In this document: positions 34,664 to 47,347 of the stretch, piece by piece | How positions within the stretch are numbered: the first letter of the stretch is position 1 | Layout: every line of letters starts with the position of its first letter | NCBI GenBank assembly: GCA_028095005.1 | Contig: CM051463.1 | Coordinates: forward strand, 67,680,251 to 67,744,250 | Direction of reading: 5' to 3' | Length of the DNA stretch: 64,000 bases | From: Rhynchospora pubera | Lineage: Eukaryota; Streptophyta; Magnoliopsida; Poales; Cyperaceae | Program-made: the position numbers and the translations under genes | Notes under the pieces: model-generated | The model's database searches: none | What the model was told of the DNA's origin: nothing | The model's input: the letters and a program-made list of their open reading frames with translations, nothing else

Positions 34664-37600
34664 ATGGCGTCGTTCGCGGAAGCACCTCCTGGGAACTCCA
34701 AGGCCGGAGAGAAGATCTTCAAGACGAAGTGCGCTCAGTGCCACACCGTCGAGAAGGGAGCTGGTCACAAGCAAGGTTCGTCGCCTTCTCTTTCTCTGAT
34801 TCAATGTTTAATTGTGTAAGCATGTACAAAAAGTCTTGATCTGGTTAGTAATGTGCCGTTGATGGATTCCTTTAGCTTATTTGGTAATCGGTGCCATTAT
34901 CTGAAGAAAATGTCAGATTTTATTCGTGGAGTTTATCAATTTGTTGGGTTATGTTTTTGAGGTTGCATAACGCTGTGCATCAAGTCTCAATATTACATGG
35001 GGAATGAAAGCGAGGGGGAGAAATATATATCCTTATTCCATAACTTTCATAATTTGAGAAATGTTGCTCCATTACTATGTAATCAAGGGATTTCATTAAA
35101 AGATTTAGGCCCTGATCAAAATCCCATTTTCTTTTTTTTTAACATGGGATTTCATTTCATTTCATTTCGATGAAAAATTCTTGATCAAAATGAAGGAATT
35201 TGGTGGGAATTCCTTTGTAATTAGATCTAACGATATCCTATGAAATCAATTCAAATGAAATGAAATCCCACGTAAAATTCATTTTGATCGGGGCTTTAGT
35301 TTTCGTAATTTTTAAAATAAGGTGTCCAGTCGGTGAGATAACAATTACATACCCCCACATATCCTCTTTCCCCTTCTTTTCCTGCTGCAATGCATTTCTG
35401 GTGCTTGCCCTCATAATTGGTATGAGCTTCAGCTTATGAAATGTTTAAAAGATTAATAAGAAATGTTAGAAAGTGTGCTAATTTTCATTTTTATGCTAAT
35501 TACCAATTAATTAACCAAGCAAACATAGCACACACAAGATCTAGTACACAAGCTATTCAAACACACGAGAAAAAGGGGAAATCGATACCTCCCGCGAAAT
35601 CGTATTCGCGGGGCTCGACCAAGGCATGGGAATCGATGGCGTGCCTTCTCCACCGTCTCCACCACGTCTCGTAACCGCCCTCGAGTCCACCAAGGAGGAT
35701 TAATCACGTTCTACAAGGTACGTGCTAGCATACCCAAAGAACAAGCCTAATCCCTATGGTTTTCTCTCTTGCATCAATCAACAACCTTGATTTAGTGGAG
35801 AGAAAATAGCTCAACACATGAGCAAAAGAGAGGGAGAGAAGAGGAAGGTGGCGGCCTAGAATGGGAGGAAGAGAGGAGAGAGAAAAGTCTAGGTGGAGGC
35901 TCTCATAAGTGGTCCTTATATAGAGCACAAAACCTAATTGACCTCTTGCATAATTACAACTATGCCATCCAACCTACCACCATAAATGGCTGCCACGAAA
36001 TGGGCCTTTATGGGCCATTAAACCCCTTCATTTGGACCATTAATTCATATAATTAAGGTCCCTCAACTTTGCTCTTTAATTGGGCTATATATTTGCTATT
36101 TAAATAACGGCCCAATTAATCAATATAACCATTTATATTGATAAGTGTTGAACTAAATTAATTATTAACTCATTAATAATTATTTTAGGATTAGTTAATG
36201 CATTAATTTATTTCTATATGATCCATTGACTTAATTAATTATAACGGTTCGCAACGGTATATAATTAATTAATCAATCTTATCATATTTCCACAGAACCT
36301 ACTGCTGTGAATAAATAAATAATGCACTGTGTGATTAATGTCCTATTTGTGTGACCCTTTGAGGATTTATGCTATGTTGGCCATGGAATTAAATCGTTAT
36401 TTAATTCCAATAATCATAAGCGGTATCTAGCAACACGTTATGACTCCCAATTCGCATAAATAGTGTACTGCTACAATATTTCAATCCTGCATAAGAGAAT
36501 AAATATGTTTCTCTATTTTGATTCTTATGTCGCACGATATCATCGTATAATCCAAGATAGGAATGTGTCATTCTTGCAGATTATACGTTTCTTGATCTAG
36601 AGATAATTGTATAAAGTTGCATGCAAACAATCTATCTCCATCAAGGGGCCCAAACAGATATCGTCACTCACTAAGTGAATTAATGAGGGACATACGGTTT
36701 TCTTGATGATTAACTTTTCCCCGCACAATTCAAGAGAACATAAATAAAGTCCGTATAGCAGCCCTTATCGGGAATCAGCGGTAGACAGTATTTATTGAAC
36801 CTATCCTCATGTGGAAAAGATAAACATCTCAAACTTAGAACCAAAATCACAACGAAATAAACAATGACACATAACACAATCCATATGTTTATTTCGATGG
36901 GTCAAGTCCTGTGCTATGTTCCATAACATACACATATGCAACTAAGTTGGTAACTCTTTACCTATGATTAGTAGAACTTAATCATCACTTAACTTGCATA
37001 CTAATCTTTTATGATAATTAATGTTCCTTGTTAATTATCAAGATTATGGACCGTTTAGATTTATTATTGTCATTCTAAAGAATGATCAACAGAGATCTAC
37101 AATTCAGATCCTCAACCTGAATGATCTGTCAATAATAAACCTAGGAACAGATGATAAAATCTCATCCAAAAACATAAACTAATAATTAAGTCATTAAATT
37201 ATTGACTTCTAGGACATAACTCTAACAATCTCCCACTTGGCCTAGAGTCAATCAGTAGTGACTTCTAGCCAACGAAGAATTGAGAACAATGTCATATATC
37301 TACATATATACATGTCTCGGACCTCAAAATAAATAATACGCTTATAGCTAGTTACTCATACGTCCACCACGTATGGATGCATAACTGCATCTCGTATACT
37401 GCTCAAGGTAGAGGTCGTGCTAGAGTGTTTGCTGTGTTCGCGAACCTATCCAAAAATTGTTTGACTATATATATATATACTCCTATATATATTCTTGATC
37501 ACCATCATATGATATCAAGTGATATCGTTATAGATCATATTTGAATCTCCAATGTAACATTGGGTTCTTTAGGAGTAAGTTATGGTTCGAGATGCATAGA

Positions 37601-40600
37601 ACCATAGTAGCTCGACTAAGAACTCGATCCAAAATAAACTTCTTTTATTGCTTCACAAGTTGCTATGTATTTTACTTTGGTGACGGAAACGGTTGTAATA
37701 TTCCATTTAGAACACCTTCTAAACTTACAACACCACCTTTTAGCAAAATATGTATTTCAACTGTGATTATATCAATCTTTCGAAAAACTAGCATTAGTGT
37801 AATTAACTTACACGAGCTCTCTTTCATCTTAAGAGATGAAACATTATATCACTCTTTCTCATAAGGTACTCGAGGATATCCTTGACTATCGTCCTAATGT
37901 GTCTCTCTTGTATCCATTCGACAACTGTTTGTCATATCTTTTGGATACTACACATTGGGGCATATGCATAAATATGGCGTACACAATGAAACTCATAATG
38001 AAGGAATGCTTGAACTATTTCATGCACTTTCTCGAATCGAGTTGCAATAGACCGAGTTAAAACACTCAAGTCATGCCATGTGACGTATAGTTAGACATCC
38101 TTTCTTGGAGTGTAACTTTCGTGTTTCTAGAACACTTCGTCAATATATGCATATTTGCTCAAACCTAACATCCATCATAATCTATCTTTATAGATTTTGT
38201 TTCCTAGGATTAGGTGATTTCGCCCAAGTTCTCATTTGAGAAAGCATTCTCCAAAGAGATCTCGACAATATTCATTTTCTTAATGTTAATGTTATTCCCA
38301 ATTTAATGAATTGTTATCTTGAACAATACAAGTAATACAATTATGCTCCCACTGAATATCTTGTTTATACAAGATACTTTTGACGAAGTTCAACTCCTTG
38401 ACTTCCTTGTCAAAACTTTTATTCCAATCTCCACAACACTTGCTTTAATCCATTTATGGATCCTTGAAGCATGCGTATGTTTTTAGCAATACATAAAATC
38501 TCGATTTGTGTCAAATGCACAACATCATCCTTCATTCATACGAAGAAGGCGGTTTTATGTGTTTTTTTCCATATATCAATATATATGAAATACAACTATT
38601 GCTAGAATGATCTTTATTGACTTTTACATAGCCACAAGCAAGAGGTTGTGCTTTGTACGTAGTCAACTAGTCATCGACTTAGACATAGCTACAAGCGAGA
38701 AGCCGCGCTTTGTACATAGTCGATTTGTTATCCATGTCGATCTTTCCTTTTGAAGATCTAAAACGTTCTTGATGGATTGCTCCTTCATGAACGTCAACCA
38801 AGGTCTATACCTTGTTGTTATACATGGATTTTATTTAAAGATCATATGAATTCAAACCATATATGTGGAATCGGATCGTTCTATCGTTTTTCTTGTTTAT
38901 CAACGGATTCTCATATGCTAAGTTTGAGAATGTCGTGAAGCCAATGCACCAAACGGCTTAGGCAATCAACTCTCGTTGATCTTTTGTAGGACTGGTACTT
39001 GAGGTTCATGAACTACTTCCACAATGAATTGTTGAACGAGTTCTTGACTCCTCATATATTCCATGAGTTTCTCGAATCATTATCAACTCGTGATATGGTT
39101 GAGTCCTCATTGGAAGGAGCGTACTATTAAACTTCTTTTCAAAACAACTTGTGAATGAAGTTCCGCTCAACTCCCACTAAGCACCATGTATGGAGTGACA
39201 AGTTTCCCATAAGAGTACTTCTTGTAGTGACGCATAAACTCCTTTAATGCTCACTTTACTCCCACTACTTCTTCTTGAGAATTTCAATTCATCAAGACTA
39301 CATTATGATTAGCAACAACTACTTTGTTCTTATCATATTCGTGGAAGTAGTGCCTTTTAATATAAAGCATCCTACAAATATATAGTGTCTTATTTGGTTT
39401 AAGCTTACAAGTCCACAATACTTGAAATAAGCTTCTCAACACCAAATCTCGAGAAGTATTATACTTAGAGATCAAAATCTCGTAAGAAACCTTCCTCAAT
39501 AGACTTTGATGGAACACCATTCAGTGTAAACAATATTGTCCTCAAACATAATTCCCTAATACGAGTCGAATAAGTCAATTTGATTTATTATCGATCGAAC
39601 TATACAAAATATTGTTCGATACCTCCATTCTTGGACACATTATTCCATAATGTTCCTCATGGAGTGAGTTATGAAACTATTTTCATACTCTTTAGATAAT
39701 ACTTCAAATCATATGACTTAACTACTTATTTGCCACGATTAATTGTAAGACTTTTCTTTTTCCTTGAACGGTCTTTTTAACTTCACACTTGAACTCCTTT
39801 GAACTAGTCAAAAGGTTCATACTTATACCTTATCAAATAGATATGTTAATATCTACAATGATCGTTGGTTAAGTAGTAAAGTATCAACAACCTTTCATTA
39901 CACAAGTACTTATTGGTCTTTATACATCGATATGTATAAGTCCTAATCAAGTCACTTGTCCTTAAACCTTTGTAGGTTAAAGGCGCTTTTGTCATTTAAC
40001 AAACATGATTCGCATATCAATCGATTTGAAATCGAATTGAATTTCGAGCTCTACGTTACGTAGACTCTCATAATGCGATTCTCGTTTATATATGTGACTA
40101 AGCGGTTATATATAACATGAAAGTCAAATACTTTATGTCAAGTCTTACGCATCCTATTTGTCATTCATAACTTGTTTATCTATTTCAAGCAAATTCCATC
40201 AAGATGCATGAAATCATATAAACAAATTCATAATAAAAGAACTTGTCTTTTATTAAACATAGTTATCCATCATCAAATATGAAATGGAGACGCTATGAGA
40301 GGTTTTAGAATTAAGGTATGCAACCTTCAATTCCTAAACAAACTCTTAATAAAGATAACTCTACGTATTCAATGGTGATGACTTAAATGAATAAGTCATC
40401 TCCTATACAGAGTTTACTTTATATCTCTCGAACATTCTCTTATTCTTCATTGCCAACACATTTCGTTAAATGCGAGCATATGAACTAGTATCAAGTTACT
40501 AGTGTAAATTAGAAATAGTGAGATAGTTTGAACGACAAATACACTTTAGGATTAGAATATTTCTAATCGTCACAATCATGGTACTTCGGACAACCTTTCA

Positions 40601-43600
40601 AATGCCTCCCTATACGGCAAATGAAACATCTCATGTGACACATGGTCATTAATGAGAGTCTCGAAATTTCAACTCATACATTGGTGAAATATTTCTTGAA
40701 TACTTAATCAATCACCTTTTTGCATTAACAAGAGTGCGAAAAAGGTAACATTATATCCTTCATGATTCCAAAGAGATCGTATGACAATATCAACAATCCT
40801 TGATATCGGAGATTAATATCTCTAGTCATCAATTAGCTACTTCAATCTTTCGATTTGTGAGCTAATGAAACATTCATATAACTTCTTTTAAAGGAATAAT
40901 CTCTTGGTCAACTCATATTCTTTATACTCGATCATAAATGATGGAGTTAATATCTACTTTCTCCAAGAACACTTTCTTGAGTAAGCGGATGAGAACGTAC
41001 GAGTTAATTTTAGTCCATATGAATTCGCTAATTCAAAGGTCTAGAAAATTCAAATTAGCCATACGCTTTATTGAATAACTTTTCGCCAAAAGTCAATCAA
41101 TCATCGCGTTGCTACATTCGGGTAGTTTGAGGAAAGTTTTGGGAATTGACATACTCAAATTTCTCTTCACTAAGATCGTGTCTTATGAATCGGTATTACT
41201 TCTTTAAGTGAATACTTTTAGAAACGAGTTTGTTAATTTTCAAAGATTGATCGCAACAAAATTAACAATTTAAACATCTATAACAAAATCAATTTACGGT
41301 CATTTAGTTTATGCAATTGTTTTATTTATAACAAATAAAACTCCCACTATATTTATTTAATGTCCCTAATATAGTAGGTTTTCCAAGATCCCTATTTTCG
41401 TTGAGATGGTGCTAGCGTCGGCGTGACACCAAAACAACTAGATAAGGTAGGTTCTCCAACCAATCATTCCATATGATTCTTGGTTTGTGAAATATCACAT
41501 GTACATCCACAAACTTTGCCCCGATGTCCATTCCGATTAGAAAACATCGTTAAGTAACCTTTCTCTATTTGCTCCTAGTAAATCCGATTTACACCCCGAC
41601 ACGGATGATGGAACACGATGTCCCGCGTCGGCGAGAATGCATCAATGAACGATCATACACGTTAGAAGGGGATAGAGAGAAGGAGGGCGATTTAACTTAA
41701 TCATGTTTTGTTTGGGACAATCAATTAAGTGACACTTGTATGGTGGTCATGTAAGCATACACCCATACCTAGCCTATGACAATTCATAGCAATCACAAGC
41801 AATCACATATAAGCATCTCATAGTTGTGGGTTTGTATGGCTCCCGCTTGCATTAGTTTCGCCACATCGTCCATGGAGCAAAACTAATCTAATCCTTGCCC
41901 TCCCACTAAATTCTATAAGGATCTAAATCCTATATAAAATAAAGGTGCAAAATACATGTGAAAACATCCTATTCCCTTCCTATCCTTAGGGGCATGCAAG
42001 CCTCACAAGTTACATAAAAAATTAATCAAAAACTAATTAATGGCACCAAAGGCCGCATTACAAACATTCACACATGCATTCATTTACAACCACAAGGCAT
42101 TGAGTCTTGAGCCATACTAAACCCACTATCCACCTACAAAACAAAGTTAGCACATACAAGTCCACTTTGTTTCCAATTAACGATTTTCAAGCATCTTTGC
42201 GTATCGTTTGCTATAAGTAAATTCCGTGTACAAATCCTCAATTTTAAACAACCAAACTTGTTTAAATTCATTTAGAAAGTTCTTTCAACATCCCATAACA
42301 GAAAGGAGATCAAACAAGGAGTTTTCTAATTAATTTCAACTAGTTTGAATACTTAGAAAAACAGTAATTTACCAAAAAAAACGTAACTAATAGAATTCAA
42401 CAAAAACAACAGTTTTCGGTCTCCAAAAATTCTCAAATAAATTACTTAAGCTCCTTATCAAAGTTGTAACTACCAGTAAAAAATTCAAGAAGAGATCTTA
42501 AACCATCTGGGAGAATCAAAAAAAGACAAATCTCTTACAAGTGCACGAAACACCGTTATGAGATTTTCAGCTTATCCTCTCAACCATTTGGTCTGTTAGA
42601 CCACCTTCTATCCAGTTTTTATATATACAATATACATAGAAAAACTTGTTTAGACTACAGGCTATCCATTCATGAAAAGAAAACAACCAAGTTTAGTTCA
42701 ATAATATTAAGTTACAGCCTAAACAATCAACAAATTCTGTACTGGGACAGACTGTCAATCGAAAGGTTTTAACCTAGTTGAAGGTCCAAATATCCACGAA
42801 AAATTACGAAATTAATTTTCCTGGAATCCTAACTCAAAATAGAACAACTCCATTTAAACAGAATTTTTAAAGGAGTTCTCAGTTGGTACAGTTTATTAGA
42901 ACAATCGATTTGCTCAACAAACTGGATCTGACAAGATCTTCCTTTTCATACTTGAAAAACCCACAAATTAATCCGAGTCATGCAACAATTTATACATGCT
43001 CAGAAAGAGCTTCAAGTCCTCTTTATTTCTAGCCATAGAACACTGGTACTTATATTCAAAATATAAATCTTTCAAGCCATTCAAACAGGACAGTGCAAGC
43101 AAAAACTGGTTCTGCGCACTGTCGCCGTTTTATTCACAGTAAATCCATACTAATTCAGACAAATGTGAATCCAACGACAAAAGAATCACAATCCACAGAT
43201 CTACAACTTTCATGTAGATGGAAAGATCTTCCAGAGAACTTATCACATCCAAAAACGCGAAATAACACAGAAAATACCATTTCCAGACAGCAAACAAACG
43301 CATCATCTCTACTAATCCATTAATTAGCCAATTTCTCTTAATTAAGTGTTAAAATAGCTTAAGTACGACCATGTGCTCTGATACCACTGTTAGAAAGTGT
43401 GCTAATTTTCATTTTTATGCTAATTACCAATTAATTAACCAAGCAAACATAGCACACACAAGATCTAGTACACAAGCTATTCAAACACACGAGAAAAAGG
43501 GGAAATCGATACCTCCCGCGAAATCGTATTCGCGGGGCTCGACCAAGGCATGGGAATCGATGGCGTGCCTTCTCCACCGTCTCCACCACGTCTCGTAACC

Positions 43601-46355
43601 GCCCTCGAGTCCACCAAGGAGGATTAATCACGTTCTACAAGGTACGTGCTAGCATACCCAAAGAACAAGCCTAATCCCTATGGTTTTCTCTCTTGCATCA
43701 ATCAACAACCTTGATTTAGTGGAGAGAAAATAGCTCAACACATGAGCAAAAGAGAGGGAGAGAAGAGGAAGGTGGCGGCCTAGAATGGGAGGAAGAGAGG
43801 AGAGAGAAAAGTCTAGGTGGAGGCTCTCATAAGTGGTCCTTATATAGAGCACAAAACCTAATTGACCTCTTGCATAATTACAACTATGCCATCCAACCTA
43901 CCACCATAAATGGCTGCCACGAAATGGGCCTTTATGGGCCATTAAACCCCTTCATTTGGACCATTAATTCATATAATTAAGGTCCCTCAACTTTGCTCTT
44001 TAATTGGGCTATATATTTGCTATTTAAATAACGGCCCAATTAATCAATATAACCATTTATATTGATAAGTGTTGAACTAAATTAATTATTAACTCATTAA
44101 TAATTATTTTAGGATTAGTTAATGCATTAATTTATTTCTATATGATCCATTGACTTAATTAATTATAACGGTTCGCAACGGTATATAATTAATTAATCAA
44201 TCTTATCATATTTTCACAGAACCTACTGCTGTGAATAAATAAATAATGCACTGTGTGATTAATGTCCTATTTGTGTGACCCTTTGAGGATTTATGCTATG
44301 TTGGCCATGGAATTAAATCGTTATTTAATTCCAATAATCATAAGCGGTATCTAGCAACACGTTATGACTCCCAATTCGCATAAATAGTGTACTGCTACAA
44401 TATTTCAATCCTGCATAAGAGAATAAATATGTTTCTCTATTTTGATTCTTATGTCGCACGATATCATCGTATAATCCAAGATAGGAATGTGTCATTCTTG
44501 CAGATTATACGTTTCTTGATCTAGAGATAATTGTATAAAGTTGCATGCAAACAATCTATCTCCATCAAGGGGCCCAAACAGATATCGTCACTCACTAAGT
44601 GAATTAATGAGGGACATACGGTTTTCTTGATGATTAACTTTTTCCCGCACAATTCAAGAGAACATAAATAAAGTCCGTATAGCAGCCCTTATCGGGAATC
44701 AGCGGTAGACAGTATTTATTGAACCTATCCTCATGTGGAAAAGATAAACATCTCAAACTTAGAACCAAAATCACAACGAAATAAACAATGACACATAACA
44801 CAATCCATATGTTTATTTCGATGGGTCAAGTCCTGTGCTATGTTCCATAACATACACATATGCAACTAAGTTGGTAACTCTTTACCTATGATTAGTAGAA
44901 CTTAATCATCACTTAACTTGCATACTAATCTTTTATGATAATTAATGTTCCTTGTTAATTATCAAGATTATGGACCGTTTAGATTTATTATTGTCATTCT
45001 AAAGAATGATCAACAGAGATCTACAATTCAGATCCTCAACCTGAATGATCTGTCAATAATAAACCTAGGAACAGATGATAAAATCTCATCCAAAAACATA
45101 AACTAATAATTAAGTCATTAAATTATTGACTTCTAGGACATAACTCTAACAAGAAATACAGTACGGTGTTAATGTTATAAAGGCAAGCATGTTTTGCCAA
45201 CTTTACAGCTGAACTACTATATGTTGGTTGCTCTGGATTTCGGGAAAAATGGATAGGGGACAGAAAGGGAGAAAAGAAATTAGGAGAGGGTTAAGATTGT
45301 TACTAGGAGGAAATAACTCTTAAAAAAAATACAGATCACATTCGTTCCATCGACTTTATGAATAAACTGTTTTTTTTCTCCCTGGCCTTCTCTTTTTGCT
45401 TCTTATGAAGCAAATTGGCAAACTATCCTTCATATATGAATGAACTTTTACTTAATTTAATTCGAGTTCTAATGAAGAAAATTTTCGATCAGGTCGAGCT
45501 CGTGTTTCTTTTTGTATTGGACCCGTATGAATTTATCTTCATCATAGAGTAGAATGCTTGGATAACAAAAATTTTATAGAGAAAGAAACACATTGATCTA
45601 TTGGTTATGCATTGTTTTCAAATGAACTAAGTTCCAGAATTTTGTGCTGGAGTGCAACTTACAGAAACAAGAACAATATATATTCTTCTAAACAGATGAT
45701 GATGTCTTTTGTTGACAGGGCCAAATCTGAATGGTCTTTTTGGGAGGCAATCTGGTACCACAGCAGGTTATTCTTATTCTTCTGCAAACAAAAACATGGC
45801 TGTGATTTGGGAGGAGAATACTCTGTATGACTACCTTCTAAACCCCAAAAAGGTACTTATAACCCTTTTTTTTTTTGCAATTACATGTCTCATCTTATAT
45901 TAGGTGTGAAAATTGTTTGATAATCCTACTGTGCCCAAATTCATGCTTTAAAAAATGTAGATTTGGAATGTAATATTCATACAAAGACTGATGCGGATTG
46001 CATGATATATTGAAAACACTGAAATGCCCATACAATTGATGAATCATGTGCCTATTGTGCATGAATATCCATATTCTGGTTTATATCTGACCATGTGCAT
46101 AGCTTAGTCTGAACTACTATATTCATTTGTAGAAAAGAAATTATGCATACATGCATTGATGACGGGTTCATACATTTTTACTGCTTGTCTTGTATCTGGG
46201 AAAGCTTTTATTCTGTAATTTGTTGGATCTCTCTATTTATTCATGAATTCTCTGTCATACAGTACATTCCTGGAACAAAGATGGTGTTCCCTGGTCTGAA
46301 AAAGCCGCAAGAGCGTGCTGACTTGATTGCCTATCTCAAGGAATCCACTGCTTGA
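34664..46355 (+). CDS. CYTC: Cytochrome c (mitochondrial electron carrier)
   Basis: Three coding exons: 34664-34775, 45719-45852 and 46263-46355, joined in phase to a complete 112-residue protein, the normal plant length. Residues 23-27 are CAQCH, the covalent haem site with axial His27; Met89 in GTKMVFPG is the second axial ligand. The N-terminal extension MASFAEAPPGN is typical of plants. The protein carries electrons from complex III to complex IV in the intermembrane space. Intron 1 is about 10.9 kb because of a 9688-bp Copia element in the opposite orientation plus a MITE; without the Copia insertion it would be about 1.25 kb. Splice sites and all exons are intact, so the gene may still work if the intron is removed efficiently. 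Confidence 0.97.
35108..35294. mobile_element. MITE in cytochrome c intron 1
   Basis: The ends GGCCCTGATCAAAATCCC and ATTTTGATCGGGGC are inverted repeats. The interior has repeated ATTTCATTTCATTTC and its complement. A related but shorter copy lies at 46687-46799, downstream of the same gene. Confidence 0.7.
35464..37227 (-). repeat. 3' LTR of the Copia element
   Basis: A 1764-bp LTR. Its TATA box (TATATAAG on the minus strand) is at 35915-35922 and faces cytochrome c exon 1. The conserved 8-bp-stem hairpin is at 35591-35612. Confidence 0.95.
37228..37242 (-). other. Polypurine tract
   Basis: On the minus strand this reads GGCCAAGTGGGAGAT directly before the 3' LTR, a common Copia plus-strand primer. 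The partial element has AAGTGAGAGAT at the same place. Confidence 0.85.
37243..43374 (-). pseudogene. Decayed gag-pol interior of the Copia element
   Basis: Reading leftward, the interior should encode gag, protease, integrase, reverse transcriptase and RNase H. Near 39284-39520 a 78-codon frame keeps the integrase end (HEYDKNKVVVANHNVV). Near 37550-37800 broken RNase H frames are seen. Stops and frameshifts occur throughout, and I found no gag zinc knuckle. The plus-strand frame at 37541-37864 is an antisense shadow of the RNase H remnant. The part at 37243-39310 aligns with 1-2060. Confidence 0.8.
43375..43386 (-). other. tRNA-iMet primer-binding site
   Basis: On the minus strand this reads TGGTATCAGAGC, the usual plant Copia primer site. 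It is one base inside the 5' LTR. Confidence 0.95.
43388..45151 (-). repeat. 5' LTR of the Copia element
   Basis: A 1764-bp LTR identical to the 3' LTR except at 44214 and 44643. Its TATA box is at 43839-43846 and its hairpin at 43515-43536. Confidence 0.95.
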
Positions 46356-47347
46356 TTGCACCCCTCATCCAATCTTTCTTTTCCGTTTTAGTTTTTTTAT
46401 TTTGCTACGAAGATGACAAAATTTCTTTAAGCTGATTACACAAATAAACTGTGGGCACAGCAGGGCTGTTGAACTGTTGAGACATTTAATTCTTTTTTCC
46501 TTAAATTTTGACAAGATCTGTGGGAAATTCGTTTATAATATGGTATATGAGATTGTTTGGATGTTGAATCAGATGTTCTATTTGTGTTGAATATATTAGT
46601 CCTGGATATCTGCTGCAGCCTGCAGGTGCTATAATTTCTGTCATATGTTCATAATGGCCTTGGTTGGTGTATCAGATGTTCTATTTAGCCCTGATCAAAA
46701 TGTTTTTACGTGGGACTTCATCAGGATTACATGAGAATTCGTTGGATCTAATTACATGAGAATTATAACCAAATAGAACAGGGCCTTTTGATCAGGGCCT
46801 TTGTGTTGGATAGAGTCCTTGATATCTGTTTCAGCTGCTATATTTTCTATCACACGTGATGGGGGTGTTTTGCTCGGTGTTGCATATTGCTAGAATTATA
46901 ATGCCAGTCATCTTCGCATAATGCTGTTGCACTGCACTGTACAACTGAATTGCTACTGACCATTAACACTTTCTGCTGTGAGCTTTGCCACTAAAATCCG
47001 GGCACCAAAAAATGTTCTAGAGTTAGTAGTCGGAGGAAGGGGTAATTATATATCAAACCAACTGTCTAGCGTCAAAATAACATGAATTCTTTTTTTGAGC
47101 AGCATATTCTGCTTTACACCGGCAATTTACTCTGCCAACTAGTAAAAATAACGTACTCCAGAAATTGATACTGACCGCAACAGCACACTAAGCCACATAA
47201 GCAACACTATCCGAATAGAGAAATTATCTGAACAAAGTAAAAGGTTCACAAATGAAAAAGTGCCAACTAAAATTCAATATTAACTATGACAAGTCTAAGA
47301 CCACAATCTGGTCTACACATGCATACTATAACAATGCAGAAAACACT
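46356..47347. other. 3' flanks of cytochrome c and of the KH-domain gene
   Basis: The two genes converge here, with about 990 bp between stop codons. It holds a partial local duplication (46568-46670 repeated from 46671) and a MITE inserted in the second copy. No further gene was seen. Confidence 0.6.
46687..46799. mobile_element. Small MITE inserted into a tandem duplicate, with visible empty site
   Basis: The left end AGCCCTGATCAAAAT and right end TTTTGATCAGGGCC are inverted repeats. A TTT duplication flanks it (46684-46686 and 46800-46802). The first duplicate (46568 onward) keeps the uninterrupted site CTATTTGTGTTG, which shows the pre-insertion state. Confidence 0.75.

Larger units (their letters stand above)
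35464..45151 (-). mobile_element. Complete Copia-type LTR retrotransposon in cytochrome c intron 1, apparently non-autonomous
   Basis: A 9688-bp element on the minus strand. A perfect 5-bp target duplication AGAAA flanks it (35459-35463 and 45152-45156). It has two 1764-bp LTRs (TG...CA), a primer-binding site complementary to initiator-Met tRNA beside the 5' LTR, and a polypurine tract beside the 3' LTR. The LTRs differ at only two sites (36290 against 44214, 36719 against 44643). The 6.2-kb interior still shows remnants of Copia integrase, reverse transcriptase and RNase H, but no frame longer than about 80 codons on the coding strand. The youth of the LTRs beside a decayed interior points to movement by proteins supplied in trans. 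Confidence 0.95.

Noticed and set aside
37541..37864. 107-codon plus-strand frame in the Copia interior (and its twin at 1434-1706 on the minus strand)
   Set aside because: It is antisense to the RNase H remnant; both copies have it only because they share that DNA.
43431..43852. Small frames repeated exactly at 35507-35928
   Set aside because: They lie in the two LTRs and are duplicated by reverse transcription, not separate genes.
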